A DNA stretch of 64,000 nt from Pseudomonas ekonensis (GTDB lineage Bacteria; Pseudomonadota; Gammaproteobacteria; Pseudomonadales; Pseudomonadaceae): NCBI RefSeq assembly GCF_019145435.1, contig NZ_JAHSTS010000001.1, forward strand, positions 1,750,001 through 1,814,000, written 5' to 3'. The position numbers and the translations under genes were made by a program. Positions 17,754-26,752 of this stretch are shown here, piece by piece. The notes under the pieces are model-generated. The model ran no database searches and was not told the DNA's origin. It was given only the letters and a program-made list of their open reading frames with translations. The stretch's first letter is position 1; each line of letters starts with the position of its first letter.

Positions 17754-18647
17754 ATGAATCCCGCTGAGGACAGCGTCGCCGTCTTTCAGGAACGGCGGCC
17801 GTTTCTGCTCGGCCTGGCCTACCGCATCCTCGGCTCCCGTGCGGAGGCCGAGGATGCGGTCCAGGATCTGTTCATCAAATGGCTGGAGGCCGACCGGGCC
17901 TCCATCGCCACCCCGGCGGCCTGGCTGACCACCGCCTGCACCCGCCACTGCATCGATGCGCTGCGTTCGGCGCAGCGCTCGCGGGTCGACTACATCGGCA
18001 CCTGGTTGCCGGAGCCGATCCATACCACCCACCACGCGTCCCCTGAGCACATGCATGAGTTGGCCTCGTCGCTGTCCACGGCGTTTCTGCTGATGCTTGA
18101 GCGGTTGAGCCCGAAGGAGCGTGCGGCCTATTTGCTCTACGACATCTTCGACTTCGACTATGCGCAGGTCGCCGCGACCTTGGGTATCCAGGAGCCGGCC
18201 TGCCGCAAACTGGTGTCCCGCGCCAAGGCGCGGATCGGCGACGGGCAGGGCCGCTACCGGCCGGAGCCCGAACGCCAGTCGCAACTGCTCGATGCCTTTC
18301 AGGCCGCCATCGCCGGCGGCTCGACCGTGTCGCTCAGCGCGCTGTTGAGCGAAGACGTCGAGCTGTGCGCCGACAGCGGCGGCAAAGCGTCGGCGATCCG
18401 CCAGACCCTGTTCGGCAAACGGGATGTGCTGGATTTCGTCGGGCAGTCGCTGCATGCCTACTGGCAGGCGCAGGAATGGCTGCCGGTGCAGATCAACGGG
18501 GCAAAGGGCGTGCTGATCAAGGCGCAAGGCGAAGTCACGGCGGCCATGACGTTCGGCTTCGACGGGGGCGGGCGGGTGAACCGGATCTACATCATGCGCA
18601 ACCCCGACAAACTGGCGGGGCTCGGGAAAGGTTTCAGCGTCATTTGA
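17754..18647 (+). CDS. ECF41-type RNA polymerase sigma factor (SigJ-like)
   Basis: A 297-residue sigma factor. Region 2 (FLLGLAYRILGSRAEAEDAVQD, residues 17-38 in part) and region 4 (LERLSPKERAAYLLYDIFDF with HTH to about residue 170) are followed by a C-terminal SnoaL-like domain of about 120 residues. That extension keeps the ECF41 hallmarks NPDKLAGL near the end and a DGGGK-like DSGGK in the middle. In this family the C-terminal domain replaces a membrane anti-sigma factor and tunes activity from within. It is cotranscribed with the AhpD-like target from an ECF41-type promoter. The signal is unknown. Confidence 0.9.
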   Translation: MNPAEDSVAVFQERRPFLLGLAYRILGSRAEAEDAVQDLFIKWLEADRASIATPAAWLTTACTRHCIDALRSAQRSRVDYIGTWLPEPIHTTHHASPEHMHELASSLSTAFLLMLERLSPKERAAYLLYDIFDFDYAQVAATLGIQEPACRKLVSRAKARIGDGQGRYRPEPERQSQLLDAFQAAIAGGSTVSLSALLSEDVELCADSGGKASAIRQTLFGKRDVLDFVGQSLHAYWQAQEWLPVQINGAKGVLIKAQGEVTAAMTFGFDGGGRVNRIYIMRNPDKLAGLGKGFSVI

Positions 18648-18653
18648 CCTGTG

Positions 18654-18716
18654 GGAGCGAGCCTGCCCGCGAGGGTGAACCGAGTCACGGATCACCCTCG
18701 CGGGCAGGCTCGCTCC
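18654..18716. repeat. REP pair forming a perfect 25-bp inverted repeat
   Basis: The left arm 18654-18678 and right arm 18692-18716 are exact reverse complements around a 13-nt loop. They lie between the convergent sigma gene and the small gene at 18721. The hairpin begins right after the sigma stop and ends 4 bp before the stop of the opposite gene, so it may act as a bidirectional terminator. Confidence 0.88.
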
Positions 18717-18720
18717 ACAG

Positions 18721-18930
18721 TCATTCGACCTTATCGGTGTGGCCGGCCGACTGCTTGCGCCGATCCTTGCCGTTGGGGTTGCCGGTGTCCAGCAACCGTC
18801 GTTCGATCATCACGGTCTGCAGCGCCAGGCGTTCGGCCGGCGCCATCTGGTGCTCGCGTTTCTTGAGCTCCAGCAGGATCGGGGTGGACCAGGTGCGGTA
18901 GACCTGTTCGGCGGTGTTGTCGCTCGTCAT
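18721..18930 (-). CDS. Small conserved-looking protein of unknown function
   Basis: A 69-residue hydrophilic protein, rich in Lys, Arg and Thr, beginning MTSDNTAEQVYRTWSTPILL and with the helical core LKKREHQMAPAERLALQTVM. No signal peptide, membrane segment or catalytic motif is visible. It has a strong ribosome binding site (AAGGAGAGACAG) just before the ATG and proper stop placement by the REP hairpin, which support it as a real gene. It reads away from the PAS-LuxR regulator. I do not recognise the family. Confidence 0.7.
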   Translation of the reverse strand: MTSDNTAEQVYRTWSTPILLELKKREHQMAPAERLALQTVMIERRLLDTGNPNGKDRRKQSAGHTDKVE

Positions 18931-19095
18931 CTGTCTCTCCTTGATCAGGTGCTTGCGGGTCGCTGAGTCGTTAACGTTAGTCGAGAATTCCTTGCGGGGC
19001 TAACGACCGGACGGGCGGAGCGGGGCATGCCTCGCCCGCACGTTCCGGGACGGGCGCGGTCACAACCTTCACATCCCCGAACCTGTGGAGGGCCG

Positions 19096-20592
19096 ATGAG
19101 CCGAGATGTCCTGATCAGCGAAACCAACCGTCGCCAGTTGCAGCAGATCATTGCGGGCCTGTCCGACGGCGTGATCCTGATGGAGCCCGACCGGCGCATC
19201 CGCTGGGCCAACGAAGCGGCGCTGGCGATGCATGGCGTCGACCGCGTCGAGGCGTTGGGCAAGGACGCCGACGACTATGCCGGGCGGTTCAGCCTGCGCT
19301 ACCGCAACAACCATCCCTTGACCCCTGAGCAATACCCGCTCAACCGGGTGGCGGCGGGCGAGTCGTTCAGCGATGTGCTGGTGGAGGCCAGAGCCGCCGG
19401 CGACGATGAGCGCACCTGGGTGCACAGCGTGCGCAGCCTGGTGCTGACCGACCGTGACGGCGAGCCCGAGTCGCTGGTGCTGATCATGAGCGACATCACC
19501 GATTGGGCCAACGCCGAGCAGCGCTTCGAGAAGACCTTCAATGCCAACCCGGCGCCGGCGGTGATCTGCCGGCTCAGCGACCTGCGCTACATCAAGGTCA
19601 ATCCGGGCTTCCTGGAAATGACCGGCTACAGCCGCGACCAGGTGATCGGCGCATCCACCTACGAACTCGACATCCTGGAACAGGCCGAACGCAAGGACCT
19701 GGCGATCCAGCGTCTGCGCGAGGTGGCGACCATCCCGCAGATGCAGGCCGAGCTGCGCCTGCCCGACGGCGGCAGCAAGCAGGTGATCGTGGCCGGCCAG
19801 CCGCTGCAGCTCAACGATGAGGACTGCATGCTGTTTTCCTTCGTCGACATGGAGCTGCGGCGCAAGGCCGAATTGGCGCTGCGCGAGAGCGAAGAGCGGT
19901 TTGCCAAGGCCTTTCGCCTGACGCCGGTGCCGATCCTGGTGTGCAGCGCCGACGAGCAGCGGGTGATCGATGTCAACCAGGCGTTCCTCGATGCCTTGGC
20001 CTATGGCGACGACGAGGTGATCGGCAAAACCGTTGCGCAACTGGACTTCATCGCCGACCCGGCCAGCCGTGCGCGGCTGATGACGGCCCTGGAGAAGGCC
20101 GGCCGGGTCGACCGCGTCGAAGTGCAGGTGCGCAAGAAGGACGCCGAGCTGCTGGAGTGCGCGGTGTCCGCCGACACCGTCAACATCCACGACCGGCCCT
20201 GCTACCTGCTGGTGCTGATGGACATCACCGAGCGCAAGCGCACCGAGCTGGAACTGGTTGCGGCGATCGAGGAGGTGATGAAGGACGCCTCATGGTTCAG
20301 CCGCACGCTGATCGAGAAACTGGCCAATGTGAAGAAGATCAACGCACCGCAGTTGCCGGGCGTTGCGTTCACCGACCTCACGGCCCGGGAGCGCGATGTG
20401 CTGGGGCTGATCTGCGAAGGCCTGGCCGACAAGGAGATCGCCGCGCGGCTGAAGCTGGCGCCGAACACGGTGCGCAACCATGTGGCGACGGTGTATTCCA
20501 AGCTCGACGTGCACAGCCGCAGCGAGGCCATCGTCTGGGCACGGGAGCGGGGGCTGTTTTCCGCCGGGTGGGGCAGCCGGGGCCAGCGGTAA
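19096..20592 (+). CDS. Triple-PAS LuxR-type transcriptional regulator
   Basis: A 498-residue cytoplasmic regulator. Three PAS domains follow each other (about residues 10-135, 140-260 and 270-400; openers GLSDGVILMEPDRRIRWAN, NPAPAVICRLSDLRYIKVN and TPVPILVCSADEQRVIDVN). A LuxR/FixJ HTH then ends the protein (LTARERDVLGLICEGLADKE and APNTVRNHVATVYSKL). There are no membrane helices, so it senses an internal signal. No heme His or flavin Cys motif stands out, so the ligand is not predictable. ATG 19096 follows TGTGGAGGGCCG; a longer frame from 19027 lacks a ribosome binding site. The small DUF1652 gene downstream is a plausible but unproven target. Confidence 0.87.
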   Translation: MSRDVLISETNRRQLQQIIAGLSDGVILMEPDRRIRWANEAALAMHGVDRVEALGKDADDYAGRFSLRYRNNHPLTPEQYPLNRVAAGESFSDVLVEARAAGDDERTWVHSVRSLVLTDRDGEPESLVLIMSDITDWANAEQRFEKTFNANPAPAVICRLSDLRYIKVNPGFLEMTGYSRDQVIGASTYELDILEQAERKDLAIQRLREVATIPQMQAELRLPDGGSKQVIVAGQPLQLNDEDCMLFSFVDMELRRKAELALRESEERFAKAFRLTPVPILVCSADEQRVIDVNQAFLDALAYGDDEVIGKTVAQLDFIADPASRARLMTALEKAGRVDRVEVQVRKKDAELLECAVSADTVNIHDRPCYLLVLMDITERKRTELELVAAIEEVMKDASWFSRTLIEKLANVKKINAPQLPGVAFTDLTARERDVLGLICEGLADKEIAARLKLAPNTVRNHVATVYSKLDVHSRSEAIVWARERGLFSAGWGSRGQR

Positions 20593-20593
20593 G

Positions 20594-20624
20594 GTGCAAA
20601 TGCACTAGTGGAGGCGGTGCAAAT
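20594..20624 (+). promoter_or_regulatory. Direct GTGCAAAT repeats upstream of the DUF1652 gene
   Basis: GTGCAAAT occurs at 20594-20601 and again at 20617-20624, 23 bp apart. The first copy is part of the near-palindrome GTGCAAATGCAC. Two-turn spacing in a gap after a LuxR-type regulator gene suggests a binding site. No -10/-35 pair is convincing. Confidence 0.3.
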
Positions 20625-20759
20625 TCGGGTTCTTGCTGGCCGGGGCGGTTCTTAAGCTGGCGGGGCGCCCATCGTGTGCGCCCCTGAGAACCGCTGAAGG
20701 ATCCGCTCCATGAACCATTCGCCTTTCACTGCCGCAAGCTCCGCGCACAGGCACTTGCG

Positions 20760-21014
20760 ATGATGACGCTGGCCCAGTTGCGGGCCCGGCTCGAACACAG
20801 TTTTTCGCCCTTGGCCTGCGCCTGCACGGTGGACGGCGAGCATTCGCTGACGGTGAAGCTCTATCACCCGGTCTCCGGGCAAGTGGATCTGGTGATCAGC
20901 GGCTTGAGCGTCGATGCCTTGCGCACGCCCGAGGCGATGGAGGCGCTGGTCGAGGAGCTGCGTTACGAGTTGCAGTGCAATTCCCTGAACCCATCGAACC
21001 CGGGGCTGGCCTGA
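20760..21014 (+). CDS. DUF1652-family small protein
   Basis: An 84-residue protein that resembles the DUF1652 family, common in Pseudomonas and of unknown role. The core LARLEHSFSPL-type opening is followed by two beta strands (HSLTVKLYHPVSGQVDLVISG) and a C-terminal helix (RTPEAMEALVEELRYEL). There is no signal peptide, membrane segment or Cys motif. ATG 20760 is immediately followed by a second ATG at 20763; either may start. It lies 167 bp after the PAS-LuxR gene on the same strand. Confidence 0.75.
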   Translation: MMTLAQLRARLEHSFSPLACACTVDGEHSLTVKLYHPVSGQVDLVISGLSVDALRTPEAMEALVEELRYELQCNSLNPSNPGLA

Positions 21015-21167
21015 CGCGGAATCGACAGCCCGCCCGGCTGCGCAGCGCCGTTTCACTGGCGCTCGCGAGTGGCTGAGCTATAAAGAATGAGTGGTGGGTT
21101 TCCCGTGGCCGGGTGGATCAACGCGCAGCGGCGGGAACTGAGTCATCCATTCATCGCGGGCCAACCT

Positions 21168-21389
21168 ATGAACAGACTTGGGAAACGCGTGCTTGAACCC
21201 TTGCCGTGGATATTCGCCATGGCCCTTCTCGGCGGCTGCGCCAGTCCGCCGCCGCCTCCACCGGCCGTACCGCCGCCAGAGCCGGTACGTACCTGCCAGA
21301 CCCTGGAAAACACCGACGTGTCCGGCGACATGTACGCCGACGGCCAAGTGACCCGACACACCACCACGACCCGCTGCGTCACCCAGTGA
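21168..21389 (+). CDS. Small proline-rich outer-membrane lipoprotein
   Basis: A 73-residue precursor with a lipoprotein signal peptide ending in the lipobox LLGGC, followed by a run of prolines and a short C-terminal part with two Cys residues (RTCQTLEN...RCVTQ) and many Thr residues. The two distal cysteines may form a disulfide. The residue after the lipidated Cys is Ala, so outer-membrane sorting is expected. ATG 21168 is chosen because the signal peptide starts there; the longer frame from 21087 would bury it. The family is unknown to me. Confidence 0.72.
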   Translation: MNRLGKRVLEPLPWIFAMALLGGCASPPPPPPAVPPPEPVRTCQTLENTDVSGDMYADGQVTRHTTTTRCVTQ

Positions 21390-21428
21390 CATTGCGGTGA
21401 GCAGGGATCCTGCGGACACCCGGAATTC

Positions 21429-21671
21429 CTGTAGGAGCCAGCCTGCTTGCGGTGACGGTGGGCCAGCCACCAGAGATGTCGGCAGTGCCGGCCTCATCGC
21501 TGGCAAGCCAGCTCCCACAGTGTCTGTGCAGAACACTGCATTTGCGAACGACTCGGTACCTGTGGGAGCTGCGGTGCGACGATTCGACTTGCCAGCGATG
21601 GCGGTGGGTCAGGCAGCAGTGATGTCGGCCGAACCGGCGCCATCGCTTGCAGGCAAGCGCCTACAGGTTTG
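21429..21671. repeat. REP cluster upstream of the SDR gene end
   Basis: Four divergent REP units fill the 296-bp gap between the lipoprotein gene and the convergent SDR gene, including TGTAGGAGCCAGCCTGCTTG, TCATCGCTGGCAAGCCAGCT, CTGTGGGAGCTGCGGTGCGA and CATCGCTTGCAGGCAAGCGC. No coding sequence is credible here. Confidence 0.88.
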
Positions 21672-21685
21672 GTGGTGTGCAGGGA

Positions 21686-22453
21686 TCAGGACAGGAAACC
21701 GCCGTCCACATTCAGCGAGACGCCGGTGGTGTAGCTCGACGCGTCGCTGGCCAGGTACAGCACGGCGCCGGCCATTTCGCTCGGGTCGGCCACGCGCTTG
21801 AGCGGGATCTGCGCCAGGGCGGTCTTCAGGATGGCGTCGTTCTTGACCAGCGCCGAGGCGAACTTGGTGTCGGTCAGGCCCGGCAGCAGGGCGTTGCAGC
21901 GGATGCCGAACTGCGCGCATTCCTTGGCGAACACCTTGGTCATGTTGATCACGGCAGCCTTGGTCACCGAGTAGATGCCCTGGAAGATGCCCGGCGAAAC
22001 GCCGTTGATCGAGGCGACGTTGATGATGCTGCCGCCGCCGTTCTCGCGCATCAGCTTGCCGGCTTCCACGGACATGAAGAAGTAGCCGCGGATGTTCACG
22101 TCCACGGTCTTCTGGAAGGCGCCGAGGTCAGTGTCCAGCACGTTGCAGAACTGCGGGTTGGTCGCCGCGTTGTTGACCAGGATGTCCAGGCGTCCGAACT
22201 GTTCCTTGATCCCGGCGAACACCTGGCTGATCTGCTCCATCTCGCCGATGTGGCAGGCGATGGCGGTGGCCTTGCCGCCGGCGGCGATGATCGCGTCGGC
22301 GACGTGCTGGCAGCCTTCGAGCTTGCGGCTCGAGACGATCACGTGGGCGCCTTGCTGGGCCAGCAGTCTGGCGATGGCTTCACCGATGCCGCGGCTGGCG
22401 CCGGAGACGAAAGCGATCTTGCCGTCGAGGTCGAACAACTGAGTCTTGGACAT
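21686..22453 (-). CDS. SDR-family NAD(P)-dependent oxidoreductase
   Basis: A 255-residue classical short-chain dehydrogenase. The cofactor motif GASRGIGEA is at residues 18-26, NNAAT near residue 93, the catalytic Ser in VASINGVS, and YSVTKAA with the catalytic Tyr and Lys near residue 160. The SDR C-terminal NVDGGFLS is present. It lies 36 bp downstream of a phosphotransferase gene of the ACAD10/11-like group on the same strand. Such pairs occur near acyl-CoA or hydroxyacyl metabolism genes, suggesting a hydroxyacyl or alcohol substrate. The substrate is not identified from sequence. Confidence 0.87.
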   Translation of the reverse strand: MSKTQLFDLDGKIAFVSGASRGIGEAIARLLAQQGAHVIVSSRKLEGCQHVADAIIAAGGKATAIACHIGEMEQISQVFAGIKEQFGRLDILVNNAATNPQFCNVLDTDLGAFQKTVDVNIRGYFFMSVEAGKLMRENGGGSIINVASINGVSPGIFQGIYSVTKAAVINMTKVFAKECAQFGIRCNALLPGLTDTKFASALVKNDAILKTALAQIPLKRVADPSEMAGAVLYLASDASSYTTGVSLNVDGGFLS

Positions 22454-22489
22454 GGGGTTTCCTTGGGCAATGGGGCTCGGGCGTTGAGT

Positions 22490-23557
22490 TCAGAGGCTGG
22501 ATTTCGAAATGACCTGCAAGCTCATCTGCTCCAGCAGCTTGTTCATGTGAATGAACTGAGCGAAGCGTTTGTCCTGGGTCTGGCCGTGATAGAAGCGGTA
22601 GTAGATCTGCTGCACGATGCCGGCCAGGCGGAACAGGCCGTAGGTGTAGTAGAAGTCGAAATTGTCGATGGCGATCCCGGCGCGCTCGGCGTAGTAGTCG
22701 ACGAATTCGCGGCGGGTCAGCATGCCCGGCGCGTGGCTCGGCTGGCGGCGCATCAGTTGCACCGGCGCGGGGTCGTCGGCCTGAATCCAGTAGGCGAGGG
22801 TGTTGCCCAGGTCCATCAGCGGATCGCCCAGGGTGGTCAGCTCCCAGTCCAGTACGCCGATGATCTGCATCGGGTTGTCCGGGTCGAGGATCACGTTGTC
22901 GAAGCGGTAGTCGTTGTGGACGATGCTGGAGGTCGGGTGGTCGGCCGGCATCTTGTCGTTGAGCCAGGCCTTGACCGCTTCCCAGTGCGGCGCGTCCGGG
23001 GTCAGGGCCTTCTCGTAACGCTCGCTCCAGCCCTTGATCTGGCGGGCGACGTAGCCTTCCGGCTTGCCCAGGTCGGCCAGGCCGCAGGCCTTGTAGTCGA
23101 CCCGGTGCAGCTCGACGAACTTGTCGATGAAGCTCTTGCACAGGGCTTCGGTCTTCTGTGCATCCAGGCCCAGCTCAGGCGGCAGGTCGGAGCGCAGGAT
23201 GATGCCCTTGACCCGTTCCATCACGTAGAACTCGGCGCCCATCACCGATTCGTCGGTGCAGTGCACATAGGCCTTGGGGCAGTACGGGAAACCGTCGCGC
23301 AGCTGGTTGAGGATGCGGAATTCGCGGCCCATGTCGTGGGCGGACCTGGCCTTGTGGCCGAAGGGCGGACGGCGCAGGACGAATTCCTGCTCCGGGTACT
23401 CCAGAAGGTAAGTCAGGTTCGATGCGCCACCGGGGAACTGACTGATCCGCGGAGTGCCGGTCAGGCCCGGAATGTGCGCCTTCAGGTACGGGTCGATCAG
23501 GCCGGCGTCGAGTTCTTCGCCGGAGCGGATGCGGGTGGACTGGTCAGTAAGCGCCAT
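22490..23557 (-). CDS. APH/ACAD10-11-like phosphotransferase
   Basis: A 355-residue protein-kinase-like phosphotransferase. The nucleotide-loop region contains QFPGGASNLTYLL and the strand FVLRRPPFG. The catalytic loop IVHNDYRFDNVILD (Brenner motif, near residue 214) and the Mg-binding GVLDWELTTLGDP (near residue 237) are both intact. The closest known relatives are the kinase domains of ACAD10/ACAD11, which phosphorylate 4-hydroxyacyl-CoAs, so a hydroxy-acid substrate is plausible. It precedes the SDR gene in a two-gene operon. It is less likely to be an aminoglycoside kinase because the motif spacing and neighbours fit lipid metabolism. Confidence 0.87.
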   Translation of the reverse strand: MALTDQSTRIRSGEELDAGLIDPYLKAHIPGLTGTPRISQFPGGASNLTYLLEYPEQEFVLRRPPFGHKARSAHDMGREFRILNQLRDGFPYCPKAYVHCTDESVMGAEFYVMERVKGIILRSDLPPELGLDAQKTEALCKSFIDKFVELHRVDYKACGLADLGKPEGYVARQIKGWSERYEKALTPDAPHWEAVKAWLNDKMPADHPTSSIVHNDYRFDNVILDPDNPMQIIGVLDWELTTLGDPLMDLGNTLAYWIQADDPAPVQLMRRQPSHAPGMLTRREFVDYYAERAGIAIDNFDFYYTYGLFRLAGIVQQIYYRFYHGQTQDKRFAQFIHMNKLLEQMSLQVISKSSL

Positions 23558-23747
23558 GCTTATCCCTTCTGCTTATTTTGGAGGCCAGACATCATTGGCT
23601 AATCTAATGGCGTGCCGGACGGGTCACAAGGGCGCGCCGGTCTTATAGGTTAGCGTGTTGGCGGATAATCACCCTCGGGAATGTGCGCCCGGCGGCGCGG
23701 CAGGCTAAGGTTTAGCGGGTCAGCGGCTTTGGGCAAGGAGCTTTGAG

Positions 23748-24143
23748 ATGGGCTGTCCGCAAGTCTGTGCCGGCGCCACGCTGCAATGCAGTTTCGGCGC
23801 CGCGCCGTCAGCGCTCAACGTGCTGCCGGTCAACCGCACGCTGACCGGCGGGATGCCGGCGGCGAACATCATGGATCACATACCGCTGGTCAACATCCTG
23901 CCGTTCGGCACGTGCATGAGCATGGCCAACCCGATGGTGGCCGCCGCCACGGCGGCGGCGCTGGGGGTGCTGACGCCGATGCCGTGCATTCCCGCCACCG
24001 CCACGCCGTGGATCCCCGGCGGCGCGCCGACCCTGCTGCTGGGCGGCATGCCGGCCATCGACGCCAACAGCACGCTGATGTGCAACTGGGCGGGGGTGAT
24101 CAAGATCGCGATGCCGGGGCAGGTGCAGATGCTCATTCCCTGA
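23748..24143 (+). CDS. DUF4280/PAAR-like spike-tip protein
   Basis: A 131-residue protein of the PAAR-like DUF4280 type. It starts with CPQVCAGATLQCSFG and has the repeated pattern of short Gly/Pro-rich strands with Cys residues (FGTCMSMANP, TPMPCIPATATPWIPGG, LLLGGMPAIDANSTLMCNW). Such proteins cap the VgrG spike and may bind a metal at the tip. It is convergent with the YwqK and vgrG genes of the type VI cluster. There is no toxin extension after the PAAR-like part. The start follows AAGGAGCTTTGAG, a strong ribosome binding site. Confidence 0.82.
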   Translation: MGCPQVCAGATLQCSFGAAPSALNVLPVNRTLTGGMPAANIMDHIPLVNILPFGTCMSMANPMVAAATAAALGVLTPMPCIPATATPWIPGGAPTLLLGGMPAIDANSTLMCNWAGVIKIAMPGQVQMLIP

Positions 24144-24167
24144 GGCCCGTCCTGGCGACCGTTGCCC

Positions 24168-24710
24168 TCAAGCCTGCTGCGGATCGGTCCAGCGCCTGAA
24201 CCACCAGCGCACCCGCGAGATCGGCTTGCCGTCGGCGTCCAGCGGCCGGCCGTCATCGGCGAACGCCTGTTCCGGTTCCACCAGTTGCCCGTTCAGGTAG
24301 CGCGCCTGAACCGCCGGTTTGCCGTTGGGGTGGAACCGCTGATAGCGCCCCTCCCGCACGCCGTCGCGGTAGAACTCGGCCTCGGCCAATTGCCCGTCGG
24401 GAAAGAAGTTCGACGCCTCGCCGTGCAGCAAGCCGCGCCGGTAAGCGGCCTTGCGCTGCAGCCAGCCTTCGGGGGCGTAGAAACTGGCGACCCCTTGCAG
24501 CTTGTCGCGCACGAACGGCAACTGCGCCGAGACCTTGCCGTTGGGGTGATAGAGCAGGGACGTGCCTTGCAGCTCGCCCTGGCTGTAGTTGAGGCTTGCC
24601 TGGGCCCGGCCGTCGTCCTTGATCTGCAACGCACCGTCGAGCTGGCCGTCCTGTAGACGGCCCTTGAGGTGCTTGTCGTCCTGCTGCACATCCAGCGGTG
24701 TGATCGCCAT
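24168..24710 (-). CDS. YwqK/MORN-repeat protein, candidate immunity or chaperone partner
   Basis: A 180-residue protein made almost entirely of MORN-like repeats of about 22 residues (LQGTSLLYHPNGKVSAQL, LQGVASFYAPEGWLQRKA, LHGEASNFFPDGQLAEAE, REGRYQRFHPNGKPAVQA), with a C-terminal Arg/Trp-rich tail (RVRWWFRRW). Many such proteins are annotated as YwqK-family antitoxins. It follows vgrG by 15 bp on the same strand at the end of the type VI cargo block. Immunity to the upstream effector candidates is possible but unproven; a structural or adaptor role is an alternative. Confidence 0.72.
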   Translation of the reverse strand: MAITPLDVQQDDKHLKGRLQDGQLDGALQIKDDGRAQASLNYSQGELQGTSLLYHPNGKVSAQLPFVRDKLQGVASFYAPEGWLQRKAAYRRGLLHGEASNFFPDGQLAEAEFYRDGVREGRYQRFHPNGKPAVQARYLNGQLVEPEQAFADDGRPLDADGKPISRVRWWFRRWTDPQQA

Positions 24711-24725
24711 GCCTTGCCCCCCCCG

Positions 24726-26735
24726 TCAGTTGACCTGCACCAGCCCGCCCTTGATGGTCAGCATGCCGCCGCCGTCCACGGTCTGCGACGCGGCGCCCTT
24801 GTTGGTCAGGCTGATGCCGGCGTCGTTGGTCAGCGTAGTCCCTGCCTTGTTGTCCAGCGAGGTGCCGGCCTGGTTGGCCAGTGACGTACCGGCCTTCTGG
24901 CTGATCGACGTGCTCGCCTGAACCGCCAGGTTCGCGCCGCTCTTGATCGTGAAACTGCCGCCGCTCTGCAGGGTGAGGGTGCCGCTGACCTTGATGGTCA
25001 GGTTGCCGTCCACCGTCAGGCTGTAGTCGCCGGTGACCTTGTCGGTGTAGTTGCCGCCGGTGCTGTGGTTCTGGTCGGCGCCGACCTTCACGGTGCGGCT
25101 GTCCTTCACGTCGAGCGAGTCGCTGCCGGTCTGGATGGTCACGCTGCGCTTGCCCTTTTCCAGGGTCACGGTTTCGTCGCCGTCCTTGACCGTGCGGGTG
25201 CGGGCGTTCTGCACCGTGAGGGTCTCGTCGTGGCCGACGGTGGCGGTGGTGTCGTTGAGCACGTTGACCTTCAGGTCCTTCTGCGCTTGCAGGAACACTT
25301 CCTCGGCGTCTTTCTTGTCCTCGAAGCGCAGCTCGTTGAAACCGCCGCCGCCCTTGGACGACTGGGTCTTGATGCCCGACTGGGTCTGGTTGGCGGGCAG
25401 GGCGTAGGGCAGGGCGTTGTCGCCGTTGTACACGCAGCCGGTCACCAGCGGCCGGTCCGGATCGCCGTCGATGAAGGTCACGATCACCTCCTGGCCGATG
25501 CGCGGCACGAACTGCATGCCGAAGCCCTTGCCGCTCCAGGGCAGCACCACCCGCACCCAGCAGGAGCTGGTCTCGTCGTTCTTGCCGTCGCGGTCCCAGG
25601 GGAACTGCACCTTGATCCGCCCGTACTCGTCGGTCCAGATCTCCTCGCCGGACTTGCCCACCACCACGGCGGTCTGCGGGTGCATGCGCGGTTTCGCCGT
25701 GAGCCGCTGCGGGCGGAACGGCGTGGCCTTGGGGATCGCCTCGAAGCGGTTGCGGTAGTCGAGATGGCTGGCGTCGTGGACGACCCGCGTCACCACCCAA
25801 TCGACGTTCAGGCTCTCGTCGTCGTGGCCGTCGAGGGTGAACCAGTGCCCCGGCACCAGCCAGCGGCAGTCGCTCTCGCCGACGAAGCGTTTTTCCTCGC
25901 TGCGCAGGCCGTCGACCCGCAGCTTGGTCAGCGCGTCGCCACGGGCCTTGGCGTTGTAGCCGCCCGGGTGCTCGTACACCGAACGCGGCCCGGCCACCGC
26001 CTCGGCCTGGCCGTAGAGCGAAGTGGTGGGTGTGGTGAATTCATAATCGGTCGCCCGGTACACCCCGGCCACGGCCTGCACGCACACCTGGCCTGTGCGG
26101 ATGCCGTGCAGCTCACGCTCGCCCAGTTGCTGGCCCAGGTACTTGACCTTCGGCCCGTTGGGGATCTGCACGAAGGCGTCGTTGCTGTCGCCCAGCACCA
26201 GGGTGTGTTTGCCGTCGTCGTGGGTGAAGAACCAGAAGATCCCTTCTTCCTCGAGCAGGCGCGACACGAAGGCGAAGTCGGTCTCGCCGTACTGCACGCA
26301 ATACTCGCGGGGCGTGTAGCTGCCGGTCAGCGAGAGCTTGAAGTCGCTGAACCCGTGGGCGTTGAAGATCGTGGTGACGATGTCCGAGGTGCTGAGGTTC
26401 TGGAACACCCGGTTGTTGCTGGCCAGGTTCAGCCACCACAGCCACGGGCGCAGCAGCAGTTGATAGCGCTCGGCGGTGGCGTCGGCCGGCAACTGGCGGA
26501 TCTCGGCCACCAGCCCGTCGAACGGCCGGCTCTGCGCATCGTTGTGCAGGGTGGTGGTGACATGGGTGGCGACGGCGCTGCTCAGGGTGAGGGCGGCGCC
26601 GTCGTTGAGGCCGTTGAGGATCTGCGAGCCCAGCGCGTTGAGCGCTTCGTCGCCGGACAGCGACTCAGGGAATAGCGCCGAGAGTGAGCCGGCGGTCAGG
26701 GAGAGGCTGCTGTTGCTGTCGGTGGAGCGGGGCAT
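24726..26735 (-). CDS. vgrG: Type VI spike protein VgrG (TssI)
   Basis: A 669-residue protein resembling the gp27-gp5 fusion. The gp27-like part includes YGETDFAFVSRLLEEEGIFW (in part). The gp5 OB-fold carries VVGKSGEEIWTDEYGRIKVQ (in part) and WVRVVLPWSGKGFGMQFVPR. The tail is a beta-helix with TSLxNxAG-type repeats. It ends in GGLVQVN without a toxic extension, so it acts as a carrier. It starts 17 bp after the ubiquitin-like gene and is followed by the MORN gene. Start: an upstream in-frame extension to 27194 overlaps the preceding gene and gives low-complexity sequence, so ATG 26735 (MPRSTDSN) was chosen. Confidence 0.93.
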   Translation of the reverse strand: MPRSTDSNSSLSLTAGSLSALFPESLSGDEALNALGSQILNGLNDGAALTLSSAVATHVTTTLHNDAQSRPFDGLVAEIRQLPADATAERYQLLLRPWLWWLNLASNNRVFQNLSTSDIVTTIFNAHGFSDFKLSLTGSYTPREYCVQYGETDFAFVSRLLEEEGIFWFFTHDDGKHTLVLGDSNDAFVQIPNGPKVKYLGQQLGERELHGIRTGQVCVQAVAGVYRATDYEFTTPTTSLYGQAEAVAGPRSVYEHPGGYNAKARGDALTKLRVDGLRSEEKRFVGESDCRWLVPGHWFTLDGHDDESLNVDWVVTRVVHDASHLDYRNRFEAIPKATPFRPQRLTAKPRMHPQTAVVVGKSGEEIWTDEYGRIKVQFPWDRDGKNDETSSCWVRVVLPWSGKGFGMQFVPRIGQEVIVTFIDGDPDRPLVTGCVYNGDNALPYALPANQTQSGIKTQSSKGGGGFNELRFEDKKDAEEVFLQAQKDLKVNVLNDTTATVGHDETLTVQNARTRTVKDGDETVTLEKGKRSVTIQTGSDSLDVKDSRTVKVGADQNHSTGGNYTDKVTGDYSLTVDGNLTIKVSGTLTLQSGGSFTIKSGANLAVQASTSISQKAGTSLANQAGTSLDNKAGTTLTNDAGISLTNKGAASQTVDGGGMLTIKGGLVQVN

Positions 26736-26752
26736 CGAAGGGCCTCGGCGGA

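Noticed and set aside
24168..24710. Classical toxin-antitoxin antitoxin
   Set aside because: The YwqK label comes from family annotation; no toxin gene of a two-gene TA pair is adjacent, and the type VI context better fits immunity or adaptor roles.
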